Assembly: GCA_020436025.1 (NCBI GenBank)
Contig: JAGQYP010000001.1
Location: 62,001-126,000 of the forward strand
Direction of reading: 5' to 3'
DNA: 64,000 nt
Source of the DNA: Crocinitomicaceae bacterium
Lineage (GTDB): Bacteria; Bacteroidota; Bacteroidia; Flavobacteriales_D; Crocinitomicaceae
Numbering within the stretch: the first letter of the stretch is position 1; each line of letters starts with the position of its first letter. Shown piece by piece: positions 1-9,638 of the stretch. The notes under the pieces are model-generated. The model was not told the DNA's origin. It did no database searches and saw only the letters and a list, made by a program, of their open reading frames with translations. The position numbers and the translations under genes are program-made.

Positions 1-496
1 ATTCAGACAAAACAGTATTGGATATACAGGAACGGGAATCACAAAAATTCTGTTTACATCTGATGGAAAATATTTGGTAACAGGAGATATGGAAGGTCAT
101 ATCGGAGTATACGATTCTAAAAATGGAGAAAAAATAATTGATTTGATTGGTCACACTGCCAGAGTATCAGATTTGGAATTGAGTCCGAATGATGAATTCC
201 TTGCAACTGCCAGTTTCGATGGTTCAGTAAGATTGTTCTCCTTGGAAAAACTTGATTTAGAGCCAATTGTGTTAAGAGATTTAGATGATTGGGTATGGTC
301 TTTGGCTTTTTCTTCTGACGGAGAACAACTATATTGCGGCTCGGCTTCTGGGAAAATTGCAAAATATCCAACTCGAACCGAAACATTGGCAAAGGATCTG
401 TGTACCATTTTGAAACGAAACATGACTCAGAAAGAATGGGAAAGATTCGTTGCAAAAGACATTCCTTACCGCAAAACATGTGAAACAATAGAATAG
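1..496 (+). CDS. WD40-repeat protein, C-terminal part (cut by window edge)
   Basis: The frame is open from base 2, so the gene begins upstream of the window. About 164 residues are visible. They hold at least three WD40 blades, with blade motifs such as HTARVSDLELSPNDEFLATA and LAFSSDGEQLYCGSASG. The tail (LCTILKRNMTQKEWERFV, then IPYRKTC) matches my recollection of the end of large Bacteroidota WD40 proteins that carry a STAND ATPase, TIR or caspase-like module at the N-terminus; that module is not visible here, so the overall function is unknown. The stop TAG overlaps the GTG start of the next gene by one base, which suggests an operon and translational coupling. The WD40 call is firm; the STAND link is inference. 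Confidence 0.8.
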   Translation, partial: FRQNSIGYTGTGITKILFTSDGKYLVTGDMEGHIGVYDSKNGEKIIDLIGHTARVSDLELSPNDEFLATASFDGSVRLFSLEKLDLEPIVLRDLDDWVWSLAFSSDGEQLYCGSASGKIAKYPTRTETLAKDLCTILKRNMTQKEWERFVAKDIPYRKTCETIE

Positions 497-1668
497 TGAA
501 AAAGATTGTTTACATATTGGTATTTCTTCTTTCTTCCCCATTGATTGGACAAATCATTGAGGCAGAAACGGATCCTTGTTTGTTGAATTTGAACAATGCA
601 GACAAAGCCTACAAAGGAGGGAATATTGAAGCCATTCCTGGTTTGGTGAAGGAATGTTTGGACCAAAACAACTACAGTAAAGAAAACAAAACCAAGGCTT
701 ACAAGCTTTTGATAGATTCCTATATTTTTCAAGGAATGAATGACAGTGCGGATATTTACATGGTGAAATTCTTAAAGTTCAATCCGGAATTTAGAACTTC
801 TGAGCAAACCGACAGAAGAGAATTTATAGATCTGCATGCCGCCTATCGAAACTATCCTGTGTTCGGAATAGGTGTGAAACTAGGTTTAGGATTAGGGCAA
901 TTGGTGGTCATCAATGAGTTTGGGGCTCACAATATCGAAGCCTCTTCTTTAGACTCCAAATACAAAGTAAATATTGGTTTCTCTGCAGAAGCATTTGCAG
1001 CTTATCATCCACATAGAGACGGAGAATTATTTTTAGATCTGGGCTATGTTAATTTCAAATTTGCTGAAGAAACGAGACTGTTTAATTATAATTACCCAAC
1101 TACAGTTGATGCTCATTCCTATTACACTTATACGGAGACCGTCAACTCTTTAAATTTGAGTCTTGGATACAAATACTTGTTTCGTAAAAATGTTTATTCT
1201 AAAGTCGTTCCTTACATTGGTGTTGGGATAAGAGGAGGTCTTCTCATGTCTTCCAATATCAGTGCAGAGAGATTTATTATTGGAGAATCTCAGTCAACTA
1301 TTAAAGGTTCGAATTTGGATATTAAACATTTAAGAAACAGATGGAATGCCTGGGCTACAGGTATTATCGGAATGAAGTTTAAAATTCCAAAGGGAAATGT
1401 ATTTTTTGAATTAGGCTACGATTACAATCTTTTCAATATTTCAAATCCTAGAGAACGTTACAATTTATCAAATGAAGCGACCAATGAATTGCTTTTCAAA
1501 TATTTCTATGTTTCCAACGATTTTCGATTAAATAATTTCTTCTTCAAGATTGGCTACAATTACAACTTCTATATTCCGAAAAAAATTGGCTTAAAGAAGA
1601 ATCAGAAAAAAGGAGCACGTCAGGAAAAAAGAAAAGCCAAAAAAGAGAATTCTAAGTCAAATGAATAA
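496..1668 (+). CDS. outer-membrane beta-barrel protein, unnamed family
   Basis: This is a 390-residue protein with a Sec signal peptide (residues about 1-18, ending LIGQ). A soluble helical stretch follows (about 20-115, TPR-like in character), then a region rich in alternating aromatic and glycine residues (about 120-365) typical of a Bacteroidota outer-membrane beta-barrel. A strongly basic Lys/Arg tail ends the protein. The start is GTG, placed by its overlap with the preceding stop codon and by the signal peptide that follows at once. The gene overlaps the next one by 8 bases. I do not recognise a named family. Its place behind a WD40 gene and ahead of a propeller lipoprotein suggests one envelope-linked unit, which is inference. 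Confidence 0.7.
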   Translation: MKKIVYILVFLLSSPLIGQIIEAETDPCLLNLNNADKAYKGGNIEAIPGLVKECLDQNNYSKENKTKAYKLLIDSYIFQGMNDSADIYMVKFLKFNPEFRTSEQTDRREFIDLHAAYRNYPVFGIGVKLGLGLGQLVVINEFGAHNIEASSLDSKYKVNIGFSAEAFAAYHPHRDGELFLDLGYVNFKFAEETRLFNYNYPTTVDAHSYYTYTETVNSLNLSLGYKYLFRKNVYSKVVPYIGVGIRGGLLMSSNISAERFIIGESQSTIKGSNLDIKHLRNRWNAWATGIIGMKFKIPKGNVFFELGYDYNLFNISNPRERYNLSNEATNELLFKYFYVSNDFRLNNFFFKIGYNYNFYIPKKIGLKKNQKKGARQEKRKAKKENSKSNE

Positions 1669-2866
1669 GAATCTTTATATAGCAATCTTTTCCATATTGA
1701 TGGCATTTTCCTGCACTAAGGAGTCTTATGACAACATGCAGAGAAATTCTTTTATCAAATTTTTTGGTTCCCAATTTGAGAACTCAGCCGAAGACTTAAT
1801 TGAAGACAACGGAAGTTATGTATTTGTTGGTTATTCTTTGCAAGATACAACCAATAGAAGAGGTTACATAGCTAAAACGAATGAATTCGGAAATACTCAA
1901 TGGGAAGCCTATTCATTTGGATTTGATCATGTGGAATTTCATGGAATCACGCTAGGAAATGACAATACCTATGTGGTATGTGGAGAAATCACTGATAGTA
2001 CTGGGCAAAAAGACCTATATGTTTCCAAATTTGGTCCTGATGGATCTTTGATTTGGTTTAATTCATTTGGTGGAATCAATGATCAAGTTGGAAATAAAAT
2101 AATACGTGCAAACGATGGAGGTTACGTTATTATTGGAAATACAACTCGATTCAGTGGAGGTAATGGAAACCCTTCTGGATATTTCGACATGATGGTATGT
2201 AAGATTGACGAAAATGGAGATAGTTTGATTACGAATCAATTTGGTGGAAGCAATCAGGATTATGGTAACGATATTGTCGCTTATGGTGGAAATCAATATT
2301 TTGCTGTGGGTACGGCTCAGAGTTTTACAGGAGCTTACGAAAACTTTCATGCTGGCAAGCTCATTTATATCGTCATGCTTAGTAATCAGTTGGGAGAAGA
2401 TGATGCGCATTGCTGGGGTGATGCAGAAGATCAAACCGGAAACTCCATTACTTTTGATCTTAACGGAAATCTTTTAATTGGAGGAGGATATTTAACCACT
2501 GCCGGAGGAATCAAAGAAGGTTATTTACTGAATATTGATGTAAATGACATTCGGACCAATTTGGATAGCTTGATTATCAATACCACAGGTTTGGAAGAAA
2601 TATATGATGTACGAGTTCAATCCGACGGAACAATCTGTGCTACTGGACTCAATAATGTTAATAATTTCAATAAAATTGCTGTTTACAAAGTCGGTTCTTC
2701 TCCCTTATCACTGGAAAATAATTTTGAACTTGGATATGAAGGTAATGCGGTGGGTAATCGCCTGATTGCCACGTCAAATGGTGGATTCCTGATTGCTGGG
2801 TCTTCATTGTATCAATTGATTTCGAACGCTACTTTGATTAAACTCAAGGAAAATGTTGAATTATAG
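1661..2866 (+). CDS. lipoprotein with a seven-repeat beta-propeller-like body
   Basis: A 401-residue lipoprotein. The N-terminus is a short signal peptide ending in a lipobox (MAFSC), so Cys19 is the likely lipidated residue. The body carries seven spaced copies of a motif of the type DGGYVIIGNT, for example GSYVFVGYS, NTYVVCGEI, GNLLIGGGY and GGFLIAGSS. This is the pattern of delta-60/Kelch-like propellers often seen in secreted Bacteroidota proteins. It overlaps the preceding gene by 8 bases and is probably co-transcribed with it. Substrate or partner is unknown. The lipoprotein and repeat calls rest on direct reading; the seven-bladed fold is inferred. Confidence 0.7.
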   Translation: MNKNLYIAIFSILMAFSCTKESYDNMQRNSFIKFFGSQFENSAEDLIEDNGSYVFVGYSLQDTTNRRGYIAKTNEFGNTQWEAYSFGFDHVEFHGITLGNDNTYVVCGEITDSTGQKDLYVSKFGPDGSLIWFNSFGGINDQVGNKIIRANDGGYVIIGNTTRFSGGNGNPSGYFDMMVCKIDENGDSLITNQFGGSNQDYGNDIVAYGGNQYFAVGTAQSFTGAYENFHAGKLIYIVMLSNQLGEDDAHCWGDAEDQTGNSITFDLNGNLLIGGGYLTTAGGIKEGYLLNIDVNDIRTNLDSLIINTTGLEEIYDVRVQSDGTICATGLNNVNNFNKIAVYKVGSSPLSLENNFELGYEGNAVGNRLIATSNGGFLIAGSSLYQLISNATLIKLKENVEL

Positions 2867-2879
2867 CCCAAATTGTGCC

Positions 2880-2905
2880 AACTTTGTGCAACTATTTGCG
2901 TCTAT
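2880..2905 (+). promoter_or_regulatory. candidate ECF-sigma-type promoter of the giant adhesin gene
   Basis: AACTTT (2880-2885), a 13-base spacer and CGTCTAT (2899-2905) lie just upstream of the ATG at 2922. AAC in the -35 region and CGTC in the -10 region are typical of ECF sigma factor promoters. The same two boxes with the same spacing occur at 52956-52981 before a lipoprotein gene, and both are preceded by GCC. Function is inferred from the pattern only. Confidence 0.4.
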
Positions 2906-2921
2906 CCTTCAGTAGACTAAA

Positions 2922-5690
2922 ATGCTAAAAATGAGAACGCTACTATTCGCTGTACTACTTTTCTCTTTCTCAACTGTTTTCTCTCAGTTGAATCATGCTG
3001 CTGGAACATTTTCCATGGATTGTGACGGAGTTGTATTTGATGACGGGGGTCCTGGAGGAAATTACACCAATTCGAATACCAACATAATGGTGATTAACTT
3101 ACCTCCTTATGCAATAGCAACAACCATTAAATTTGTTTCGTTTGATATGGGAGCATCGGGTAATGATACACTTATCATCTACCATACTGCTGCGGCTCCG
3201 GGGAATTTGATAGGAAAATATTGGGGAAATACTGTACCTGCAGATGTGATTGTACCTTATGGAGTCGTTGTGCTTGAAATGAAATCCAATGCCAGTGCAA
3301 ATTTTTCTGGATTTGAACTCGCCTTTTCTGGTCGATTTGATGGATTTAATTTCGGGTCTATTGGTCAATCTGATGTTACTTGCGATCCTGTAGATAATGG
3401 ATCAATTATATTTTCGCCCCCTGTTTCGGGTACATCGCCCTTTTTATATTCTATTGATAGTACAAGCACATGGAATACAATTAATGCCTTTTATGGACTA
3501 GCTGCAGGAGCTTACGATGATATATTCATTAAAGACAATAAAGGCTGTTTAGATACCATTGGAGTAGTTACCATTAATGACAGCTCCGTTCCTTTTTCAT
3601 ATGATGTAGAAACTGTTACAAATATTTCGTGTTTTGGACTTACAAATGGTTCAATCGCTGTTACACTTTCAGGATCCTATGGAGGTAATTATGATTTTTC
3701 TTGGAGTACAGGTTTTGACGAAGAAAATGTTACCAATAGTTCCGTAACTGGACTGTCTCAGGGATCTTATTCATTAACGGTTTCAGATGCTTTGGACACA
3801 ACTTGTAGACAAACTACAACTTATTCAATTTCAACGCCTTCTCTGTTGTCTGAAACTCATTTTATTCTAGACACCATTTCCTGTAACAATAAATGTGACG
3901 GATCTATTGCATTCACTGCTGCAGGTGGGACACCGCCATATCAATACAGTGGAAACAATGGAGTATCCTTTCAATCTTCAAGTGTATTGGATTCCTTGTG
4001 TGCAGGTACTGTAAATTATGTGATCCAAGATGCTAACGGTTGTTTGGTGAATGGTGCACAGATATTAACAGAGCCTTCTGCTTTAACTGTAGGGACTACA
4101 GGAACGGATCCTTCTGGAGCGGGAACGAATGACGGATTTGTGAATTCAACCCCATCTGGAGGTACTACTCCCTATACTTATTTATGGAATACAGGACCCG
4201 TTCAAACTACTCAAAATGCAACTGGTTTAGGCGGTGGGACTTACACAGTAACTGTTACAGATAGCAACGGATGTACGGCACAATCGACTGCCATATTATT
4301 TGAGCCATCTGTTTTTGATGGAGGTGTGATCGAATTTGCCGCAGGAAGTAATTTTTATGAGTTAATCTGCTTTGGAGGAACGACATCTAGCATTCAAAAC
4401 CGAACCTTAGCATCTGGTGGCGCTGGAGGTTTTGGATATAAATGGCAGTGGTCAACGAACCTTTCAACTTGGAACACATTTGTAACTCCGACAACAACAG
4501 ATTATGGACCATATACTCCAACTCAAGATGTTTTTATCCGAAGAATGGTTATAGATGCCAATACAGATACGGCTTATTCTAACTCGGTAACTATCAATTT
4601 TGTTGAACAAGTATTCCCATCCATTACTGGAATTGATACTACTTATTGTCAGAATGATGATTACGTTTCTATGTCAGGGATTCCTACATCTGGGACCAGC
4701 TATTTCACAATAAATGGTTATGACACCACCACAACAACACTTTCCTACAATCCAACAGATACGATTTTACAAGATACTTCAACGAATGTAGACACCAATT
4801 GGGTTTCATATACTTATGTAGACAACAACGGTTGTACATTTACTTCTCCTCCTTTTGAGTTTTACATTTACGACACCGTATATTTCGATTTTGAATTCTT
4901 CCAGTCGGAGTATATTATTGGAGAAGATAATGTGTATCTACCTGGAAAAGTTTCTCCTTTACCTATTGGAGGAACAGGCTATTTTACAGGCCCTGGGGCT
5001 AGTGGTGACTCCCTTTATCTGGATGTTGCAGGGCTCGGAGGAAACAAATCGTATAGGTACACTTATACGGATTCAACAGGTTGTGTTTCAACTGATACCG
5101 ATTCAATTAACATTGTATCTGCAGGAGCCATTTCTGGTCTTGGAGACGCCCTATTCTGCAACAATGAAGGTTTAGTGCCAATTAGCGCAACAGATCCAAA
5201 TGGGGGTGTAGCTCAACCTTGGACTCCAGGAACACCGAATTATCCAGCTGCAGGTTTAACTTATTTATCCGGATTTAGACTTTTCGATGCGCAAAATAAT
5301 AACATAAGTGCGACAACCTTAGCAGGAGGAGGAAATTTATTTTGTTGTACTGTCAATGATTATGACACCATTTATTTGTCCGCTCTTCCAATAACACCCG
5401 GGCAGTTTTTAGATACATTTAAACTCAGATACAAATACCAAAACAAAATTCAGAATGGTATTTACTTAGATCAACAATGTTTCTCTGTTCCCTTCATTGG
5501 AACAATCTGTTTACCTTATTTTTATCCAACCTATACAACGAAAAACTATTACGTAGATCGATATTTCTATGTGGAACATTTAAACAGTGCTGGAAATTTT
5601 TCAAACTTAGCTCCACCCTATTGTGCTAATATTGGACCTGTAAATATTGTTGTGGAAAACCAAGATCCACTCGGAGGGATATCTGAATAG
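2922..5690 (+). CDS. giant T9SS-secreted adhesin, N-terminal part, ended by an in-frame TAG
   Basis: The first 922 codons of a much longer frame. A Sec signal peptide (residues about 1-21) is followed by a CUB-like domain (about 25-145) and then by several SprB-type repeats of about 80-90 residues, recognisable from motifs such as TCDPVDNGSI, NISCFGLTNGSI, GGTPPYQYS and GTYTVTVTDSNGCT. Ig-like/PKD-like extracellular modules rich in Asp, Thr and Gly continue to the end. The stop TAG at 5688 falls inside a repeat module, and the same frame stays open from 5691 to 8708, so this is almost certainly the front half of one 1928-residue protein. Such proteins act as cell-surface adhesins or gliding proteins. 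ATG at 2922 or 2931 is equally possible as start. Confidence 0.75.
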   Translation: MLKMRTLLFAVLLFSFSTVFSQLNHAAGTFSMDCDGVVFDDGGPGGNYTNSNTNIMVINLPPYAIATTIKFVSFDMGASGNDTLIIYHTAAAPGNLIGKYWGNTVPADVIVPYGVVVLEMKSNASANFSGFELAFSGRFDGFNFGSIGQSDVTCDPVDNGSIIFSPPVSGTSPFLYSIDSTSTWNTINAFYGLAAGAYDDIFIKDNKGCLDTIGVVTINDSSVPFSYDVETVTNISCFGLTNGSIAVTLSGSYGGNYDFSWSTGFDEENVTNSSVTGLSQGSYSLTVSDALDTTCRQTTTYSISTPSLLSETHFILDTISCNNKCDGSIAFTAAGGTPPYQYSGNNGVSFQSSSVLDSLCAGTVNYVIQDANGCLVNGAQILTEPSALTVGTTGTDPSGAGTNDGFVNSTPSGGTTPYTYLWNTGPVQTTQNATGLGGGTYTVTVTDSNGCTAQSTAILFEPSVFDGGVIEFAAGSNFYELICFGGTTSSIQNRTLASGGAGGFGYKWQWSTNLSTWNTFVTPTTTDYGPYTPTQDVFIRRMVIDANTDTAYSNSVTINFVEQVFPSITGIDTTYCQNDDYVSMSGIPTSGTSYFTINGYDTTTTTLSYNPTDTILQDTSTNVDTNWVSYTYVDNNGCTFTSPPFEFYIYDTVYFDFEFFQSEYIIGEDNVYLPGKVSPLPIGGTGYFTGPGASGDSLYLDVAGLGGNKSYRYTYTDSTGCVSTDTDSINIVSAGAISGLGDALFCNNEGLVPISATDPNGGVAQPWTPGTPNYPAAGLTYLSGFRLFDAQNNNISATTLAGGGNLFCCTVNDYDTIYLSALPITPGQFLDTFKLRYKYQNKIQNGIYLDQQCFSVPFIGTICLPYFYPTYTTKNYYVDRYFYVEHLNSAGNFSNLAPPYCANIGPVNIVVENQDPLGGISE
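5688..5690 (+). other. single in-frame amber codon splitting the adhesin frame
   Basis: TAG at 5688-5690 lies in phase with the ATG at 2922 and with the reading frame that ends at 8708. There is no frameshift: codons from 5691 read TITGAPAFSNSGLT and onward through position 5841 into the second half. One base change (for example CAG to TAG) would account for it. A real nonsense mutation, a sequencing or assembly error, or readthrough cannot be told apart from the sequence alone. Confidence 0.9.
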
Positions 5691-5840
5691 ACAATAACCG
5701 GGGCTCCTGCTTTTAGTAATAGTGGACTCACGAATACCAATCAAACTACAGTCACATTTAATCCGGGCAACTTCAATGGAGCTCAGGATGTCAGCTATAC
5801 TATTAATTATCTCTATAAATCACCTCTAGAACAGTGTTCC

Positions 5841-8708
5841 ATGAGCATTAATGGTTCGATAGAAGTGAGTAGTGTGCCTAATATTGAATTATCCCAAAAT
5901 GCTACTCCAGGTGGAATTCCTTTAACCAATGAATTGTGTTTGGGACTTACCGACACAGTCTATGGATTTGCTGCAGGATTACAGGTCGGTAACTTCTCTG
6001 GAAACAACGTAAATAATGGTATAGCAAACGATGGATTTGCAATTTTGAACACAAGTACTGGTCCTGTTATTAACGAACCTATTACTTTTACTTATACAGA
6101 CGTAAATGGTTGTACTGTGGATTCAACATGGTTGTTTACTGTTCACGATCAACCTGTAGTTTCAATTGTAAATACAAACAATGACATTTGCTTCGGTGAT
6201 TCGCTCTTACTTCAAGGTTTAGGAGATGGAAATACCGGTGTTGGTAATTTCTATTCAAACGATGGAATCACAGACACCACAGTAGCAGGAGAGGCTTGGT
6301 TTAATTCTAATTTTGCCCAACCAGATTCGAATTATGTTTATTATTATGAGTTTACAGATGTAAATGGTTGTACAAACATCACATCAGATTTTCTATATGT
6401 TAATGATTTACCTGTTGCTGGTGTAAATATCGATGGATATGAGTTCTGTTCGAATGACACGGCAAATGTCAATGCCATTCCTCTTCCAGGTCCGGATGAT
6501 TCTCTCTACTTCAATGGGGTTTATGAAACCTATGATCCAACTGGATTTTACGAGGTAGTTGCAGGAAATTATCCGAATGGAATTATTACTGTACAATACT
6601 ACTATATTGATAATAATGGATGCAAAGCATATGCTGAAGACTCTATGTTGGTTTACCCAACTCCAAGTGTAGGATTTACTTTTAATTCAAATTGTATTAC
6701 GGATACCATTGATTTTGTGGACACGACAATAACTAACGGAGCAACTGTTGCAGATTATTCTTGGACTTTCTCTGATGGCTTTGCTTCTTCGTCTCAAGAT
6801 ACTTCTGTATTGTTCCAATATGGTGGTCAAAAAGTAATTACTTTTGAAGTTACTTCAACTGCTGGTTGTTCCGATTCATATCAATTAATTGAGTGGTTTG
6901 GGGAAAAACCAAGAGTAGACTTTGACTGGACCAATGAATGTCTGATCGGTGGTGTTTCCAATACCCAATTTGTCAATAATACACCGGCCATTGATAGTGT
7001 GACCATGTGGAGTTGGAGTTTTGGGGATCCTGGAAATAATACTTCTACTCAGTTCGAGCCACTATTTGATTATACACAAAATGGATCTTATTTGGTAACC
7101 GTAATTGGAGAAACTGATTATGGTTGTATTGATACTGCAATGAAAGCCATTTGGATTAGAGAATATGTGCAATCTTATCCATATTTCGCAGACTTTGAAA
7201 CCGGTAATTATGGATGGGTTCCTGATACCCTTGTTGGGGTAAATAATAGCTGGGAATGGGGAGCTCCTTCTGGAACGACCATTAATTCGGCCTATTCTGG
7301 ATCTAATGTTTTAATGACTAGTTTAAATGATAACCACAACAACAATGAGTTCTCATTTATCATAAGTCCATGTTTTGATTTCTCTCAGTTAAAACGTCCT
7401 ATGATTAAAATTAAATTGTGGGGTGAAACCAATCAGGGAGATGGAATGAAAATAGAATACGGGGATCAAGGCGCTGACTATTTTCCGCTTGGAACAGTTG
7501 ATAAAGGAATCAATTGGTATGATGATTTTGTTACGGGTCTGATTGAAGCGGATCCAAATAATACAACTTCTCCAGAGGGTTGGTTTGGTTCAACTGGCGG
7601 TTGGATCGATGCTAGGTATCAGTTAGACACTTTGGTGGGAGATACCATGGTTCGATTTAAGATTATATTTGGATCAGATATCGCACAAACACTTGATGGT
7701 TTCGCAATAGATGATATTTGGATTGGTGAAAGAGAAAGAACAGTGCTTGTAGAGCATTTTACAAATTATACTGATGGATTATCACAAATTTCTACGCCTG
7801 TATTTAACGGTGTTATAGACGAGCCTACTTTAAATGATTATTCCATGGATCTTGTGAATGTGCAATATCATACAAGACAAACCACAAGTGAATTGCTAAA
7901 TGCCAACTATCCTTCTGGTCCTTCAGCGAGACAAAATTACTATGGTTTGGATTCTATTCCTTATGTGATAAATGACGGTATTGCATTTAGGGGAACAGTA
8001 TCAGCATGGTACAATGATTTAGAAAAATTGGAATCAAGAACTCTTGTGGATCCTCAATTTGCCATTGACCTGAACATGACACAAACTGGAGCTAATATTG
8101 ATGTTCAAGTTGACTTCACATCCAACGAAGACATTGGAAATAAAGAAGTTGTAGTGAGAATAGCGGTTGTTGAGGACTCTGTTGATTTAAGTGGGTTTGG
8201 TGTAAGTGGAATTCATCGAAACACTTTATTATCGTTTTTACCTGGTGCTTCTGGTACTTCATTTTCTCAAATCTGGAATATTGGTTCTACAGGATCTGTT
8301 TTCCAAAGCACAACGGTTACCAACGGATTCAATTTAAACAATCTTGATGTTGTAGTTTGGATTCAGGATAAAGACTCCAAAGAAGTGTATCAAGCCATTT
8401 CAGGAAAAATATCTACCATATTGGGTCTGACTGGAGTTCATGATGAAAGTGCAGCAATGGATTTCATGATTTATCCAAACCCAACAATTGGATCAGCAAC
8501 TTTACTGCTGAATAATTCTTTCAAAGAAAATGGGCAGATCTACATTCATGACGCATCTGGTAGATTAATTGAAACTCTTACAATCAATAAGTTCCAGGAG
8601 CAAATAGAACTTTCAAATAAAGATTATAAAAATGGAATGTATTTCGTTTCTGTAGTAAACCCACAAGGTCAGAAAATGACCAAGAAGATGGTTGTTCAGA
8701 AACACTAA
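5841..8708 (+). CDS. giant T9SS adhesin, C-terminal part with PKD, MAM-like and type-A sorting domains
   Basis: The frame is open from 5691; the first ATG is at 5841. Repeated modules with the signature FTDVNGCT come first. A PKD domain follows (motif YSWTFSDGFASSSQDT) and a second PKD-like unit (WSWSFGDPGNNTS). Next is a MAM/cleaved-adhesin-like lectin-type domain (starting near FADFETGNYGW) and a less defined region. The last 80 or so residues are a T9SS type-A sorting domain (MIYPNPTIGSATL to GMYFVSV with a basic end), which directs export through PorU/PorV and anchoring. If the TAG is real, this half has no signal peptide and could not be exported without readthrough. A terminator follows. 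Confidence 0.75.
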   Translation: MSINGSIEVSSVPNIELSQNATPGGIPLTNELCLGLTDTVYGFAAGLQVGNFSGNNVNNGIANDGFAILNTSTGPVINEPITFTYTDVNGCTVDSTWLFTVHDQPVVSIVNTNNDICFGDSLLLQGLGDGNTGVGNFYSNDGITDTTVAGEAWFNSNFAQPDSNYVYYYEFTDVNGCTNITSDFLYVNDLPVAGVNIDGYEFCSNDTANVNAIPLPGPDDSLYFNGVYETYDPTGFYEVVAGNYPNGIITVQYYYIDNNGCKAYAEDSMLVYPTPSVGFTFNSNCITDTIDFVDTTITNGATVADYSWTFSDGFASSSQDTSVLFQYGGQKVITFEVTSTAGCSDSYQLIEWFGEKPRVDFDWTNECLIGGVSNTQFVNNTPAIDSVTMWSWSFGDPGNNTSTQFEPLFDYTQNGSYLVTVIGETDYGCIDTAMKAIWIREYVQSYPYFADFETGNYGWVPDTLVGVNNSWEWGAPSGTTINSAYSGSNVLMTSLNDNHNNNEFSFIISPCFDFSQLKRPMIKIKLWGETNQGDGMKIEYGDQGADYFPLGTVDKGINWYDDFVTGLIEADPNNTTSPEGWFGSTGGWIDARYQLDTLVGDTMVRFKIIFGSDIAQTLDGFAIDDIWIGERERTVLVEHFTNYTDGLSQISTPVFNGVIDEPTLNDYSMDLVNVQYHTRQTTSELLNANYPSGPSARQNYYGLDSIPYVINDGIAFRGTVSAWYNDLEKLESRTLVDPQFAIDLNMTQTGANIDVQVDFTSNEDIGNKEVVVRIAVVEDSVDLSGFGVSGIHRNTLLSFLPGASGTSFSQIWNIGSTGSVFQSTTVTNGFNLNNLDVVVWIQDKDSKEVYQAISGKISTILGLTGVHDESAAMDFMIYPNPTIGSATLLLNNSFKENGQIYIHDASGRLIETLTINKFQEQIELSNKDYKNGMYFVSVVNPQGQKMTKKMVVQKH

Positions 8709-8730
8709 ATATTGAATTTTGAAACTCTAA

Positions 8731-8758
8731 GAACCCTAACAGAAATGTTGGGGTTTTT
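8731..8758 (+). terminator. intrinsic terminator after the adhesin
   Basis: AACCCTAAC and GTTGGGGTT pair around a short AGAAAT loop (with a G bulge), followed by a run of T. It lies 23 bases after the adhesin stop and just before the convergent 3' end of the CPBP protease gene. Confidence 0.65.
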
Positions 8759-8762
8759 TGTT

Positions 8763-9638
8763 CTATAAAATTTGTTTCTCCTTCAGTTTTTTCACATAAT
8801 ATACAATCACGATCAATAATATTAATGAGGCTCCTGCGGAAAAATAAAGATTCTCTGAAAATTCCAAAATAGGATATTTTGTGGAGATCAAGCTGATGAT
8901 ATTATTTATAAAATGTGCTATTATGGGAACCAATAAATTTTTGGTGTGAACATAAAACAATGCCAACAACAAACCTATCATGAACATGGGAATGAACTTT
9001 AATGGCTGAAAATGTATCAAGGCAAACAAAGCTGAAGAGCCAAAAACAGCAAAATAGATATTGTTCGAATTCTGATAAAAATTGCGAATCAAAAAGCCTC
9101 TGAATATCATCTCTTCACCAATGGCTGGCAAAATGGTAATGGCAATTGCATTGAGTAGAAATAACCATACAGATTCGTTGCTTGTAGCCATTTCAATGAC
9201 GCCTTCACGCTCTTGATCCATTTCTATGAAATACTCTGAATTTGGCAAGAGATCGATTAAATGCACATTGATGTAGAATAAAAAATAGAGTGATACAATT
9301 CCTAAAATCATCCATGCGATTGGGCCAAAATATTGTTTCCAATTATGCTCCCATTTGAATATCCCTTTTCCATTTTCTCTTAATAGATAATTCATCAAAA
9401 GAGCAGGTAATAAAAAGAAAAACAATTGTTGCAGAATTAGTAGAATTTGAGAAACTCCTGTTTTGGAAGTCATCACCGTTTTCATGACTTCTTCATCACT
9501 TAACTCTTCTATACCCGGAAAAACAGACAATACAATTATTCCCTGTACAAACATGTACTGGAAAAATCCAAAAACAATAACACCAAACAGAAAAAACAAC
9601 TGAAGGGTGGGAGAAAGATTTTTTACATTCTTAAACAT
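8763..9638 (-). CDS. CPBP-family intramembrane glutamic endopeptidase
   Basis: A 291-residue polytopic membrane protein with about seven to eight hydrophobic segments. It carries the three CPBP/Abi motifs: EExxxR (Glu175-Glu176 and Arg180, in EEMIFRGF), FxxxH (His209) and HxxN-like (His242, in HFINN). These residues form the active site of the CAAX-prenyl-protease-like family. Its ATG overlaps the rodA stop by one base, so it is the last gene of the mre/mrd/rodA operon. Substrates of bacterial CPBP proteins are mostly unknown; a role in cell-envelope maturation would fit the context but is inference. Confidence 0.85.
   Translation of the reverse strand: MFKNVKNLSPTLQLFFLFGVIVFGFFQYMFVQGIIVLSVFPGIEELSDEEVMKTVMTSKTGVSQILLILQQLFFFLLPALLMNYLLRENGKGIFKWEHNWKQYFGPIAWMILGIVSLYFLFYINVHLIDLLPNSEYFIEMDQEREGVIEMATSNESVWLFLLNAIAITILPAIGEEMIFRGFLIRNFYQNSNNIYFAVFGSSALFALIHFQPLKFIPMFMIGLLLALFYVHTKNLLVPIIAHFINNIISLISTKYPILEFSENLYFSAGASLILLIVIVYYVKKLKEKQIL

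Noticed and set aside
1303..1320. GGTTCGAATTTGG as part of a tRNA T-arm
   Set aside because: It lies inside a coding frame and no acceptor or anticodon arms can be built around it; no tRNA was found in the window.
2868..2895. Tandem repeat TTGTGCCAAC/TTTGTGCAAC as a regulatory array
   Set aside because: Only two imperfect units, and one is explained by the promoter-like boxes at 2880-2905.
5688..5690. TAG in the adhesin as a pyrrolysine codon
   Set aside because: No pyl genes are visible in the window, the protein is not a methylamine methyltransferase, and amber stops end other genes here normally (for example at 494-496).
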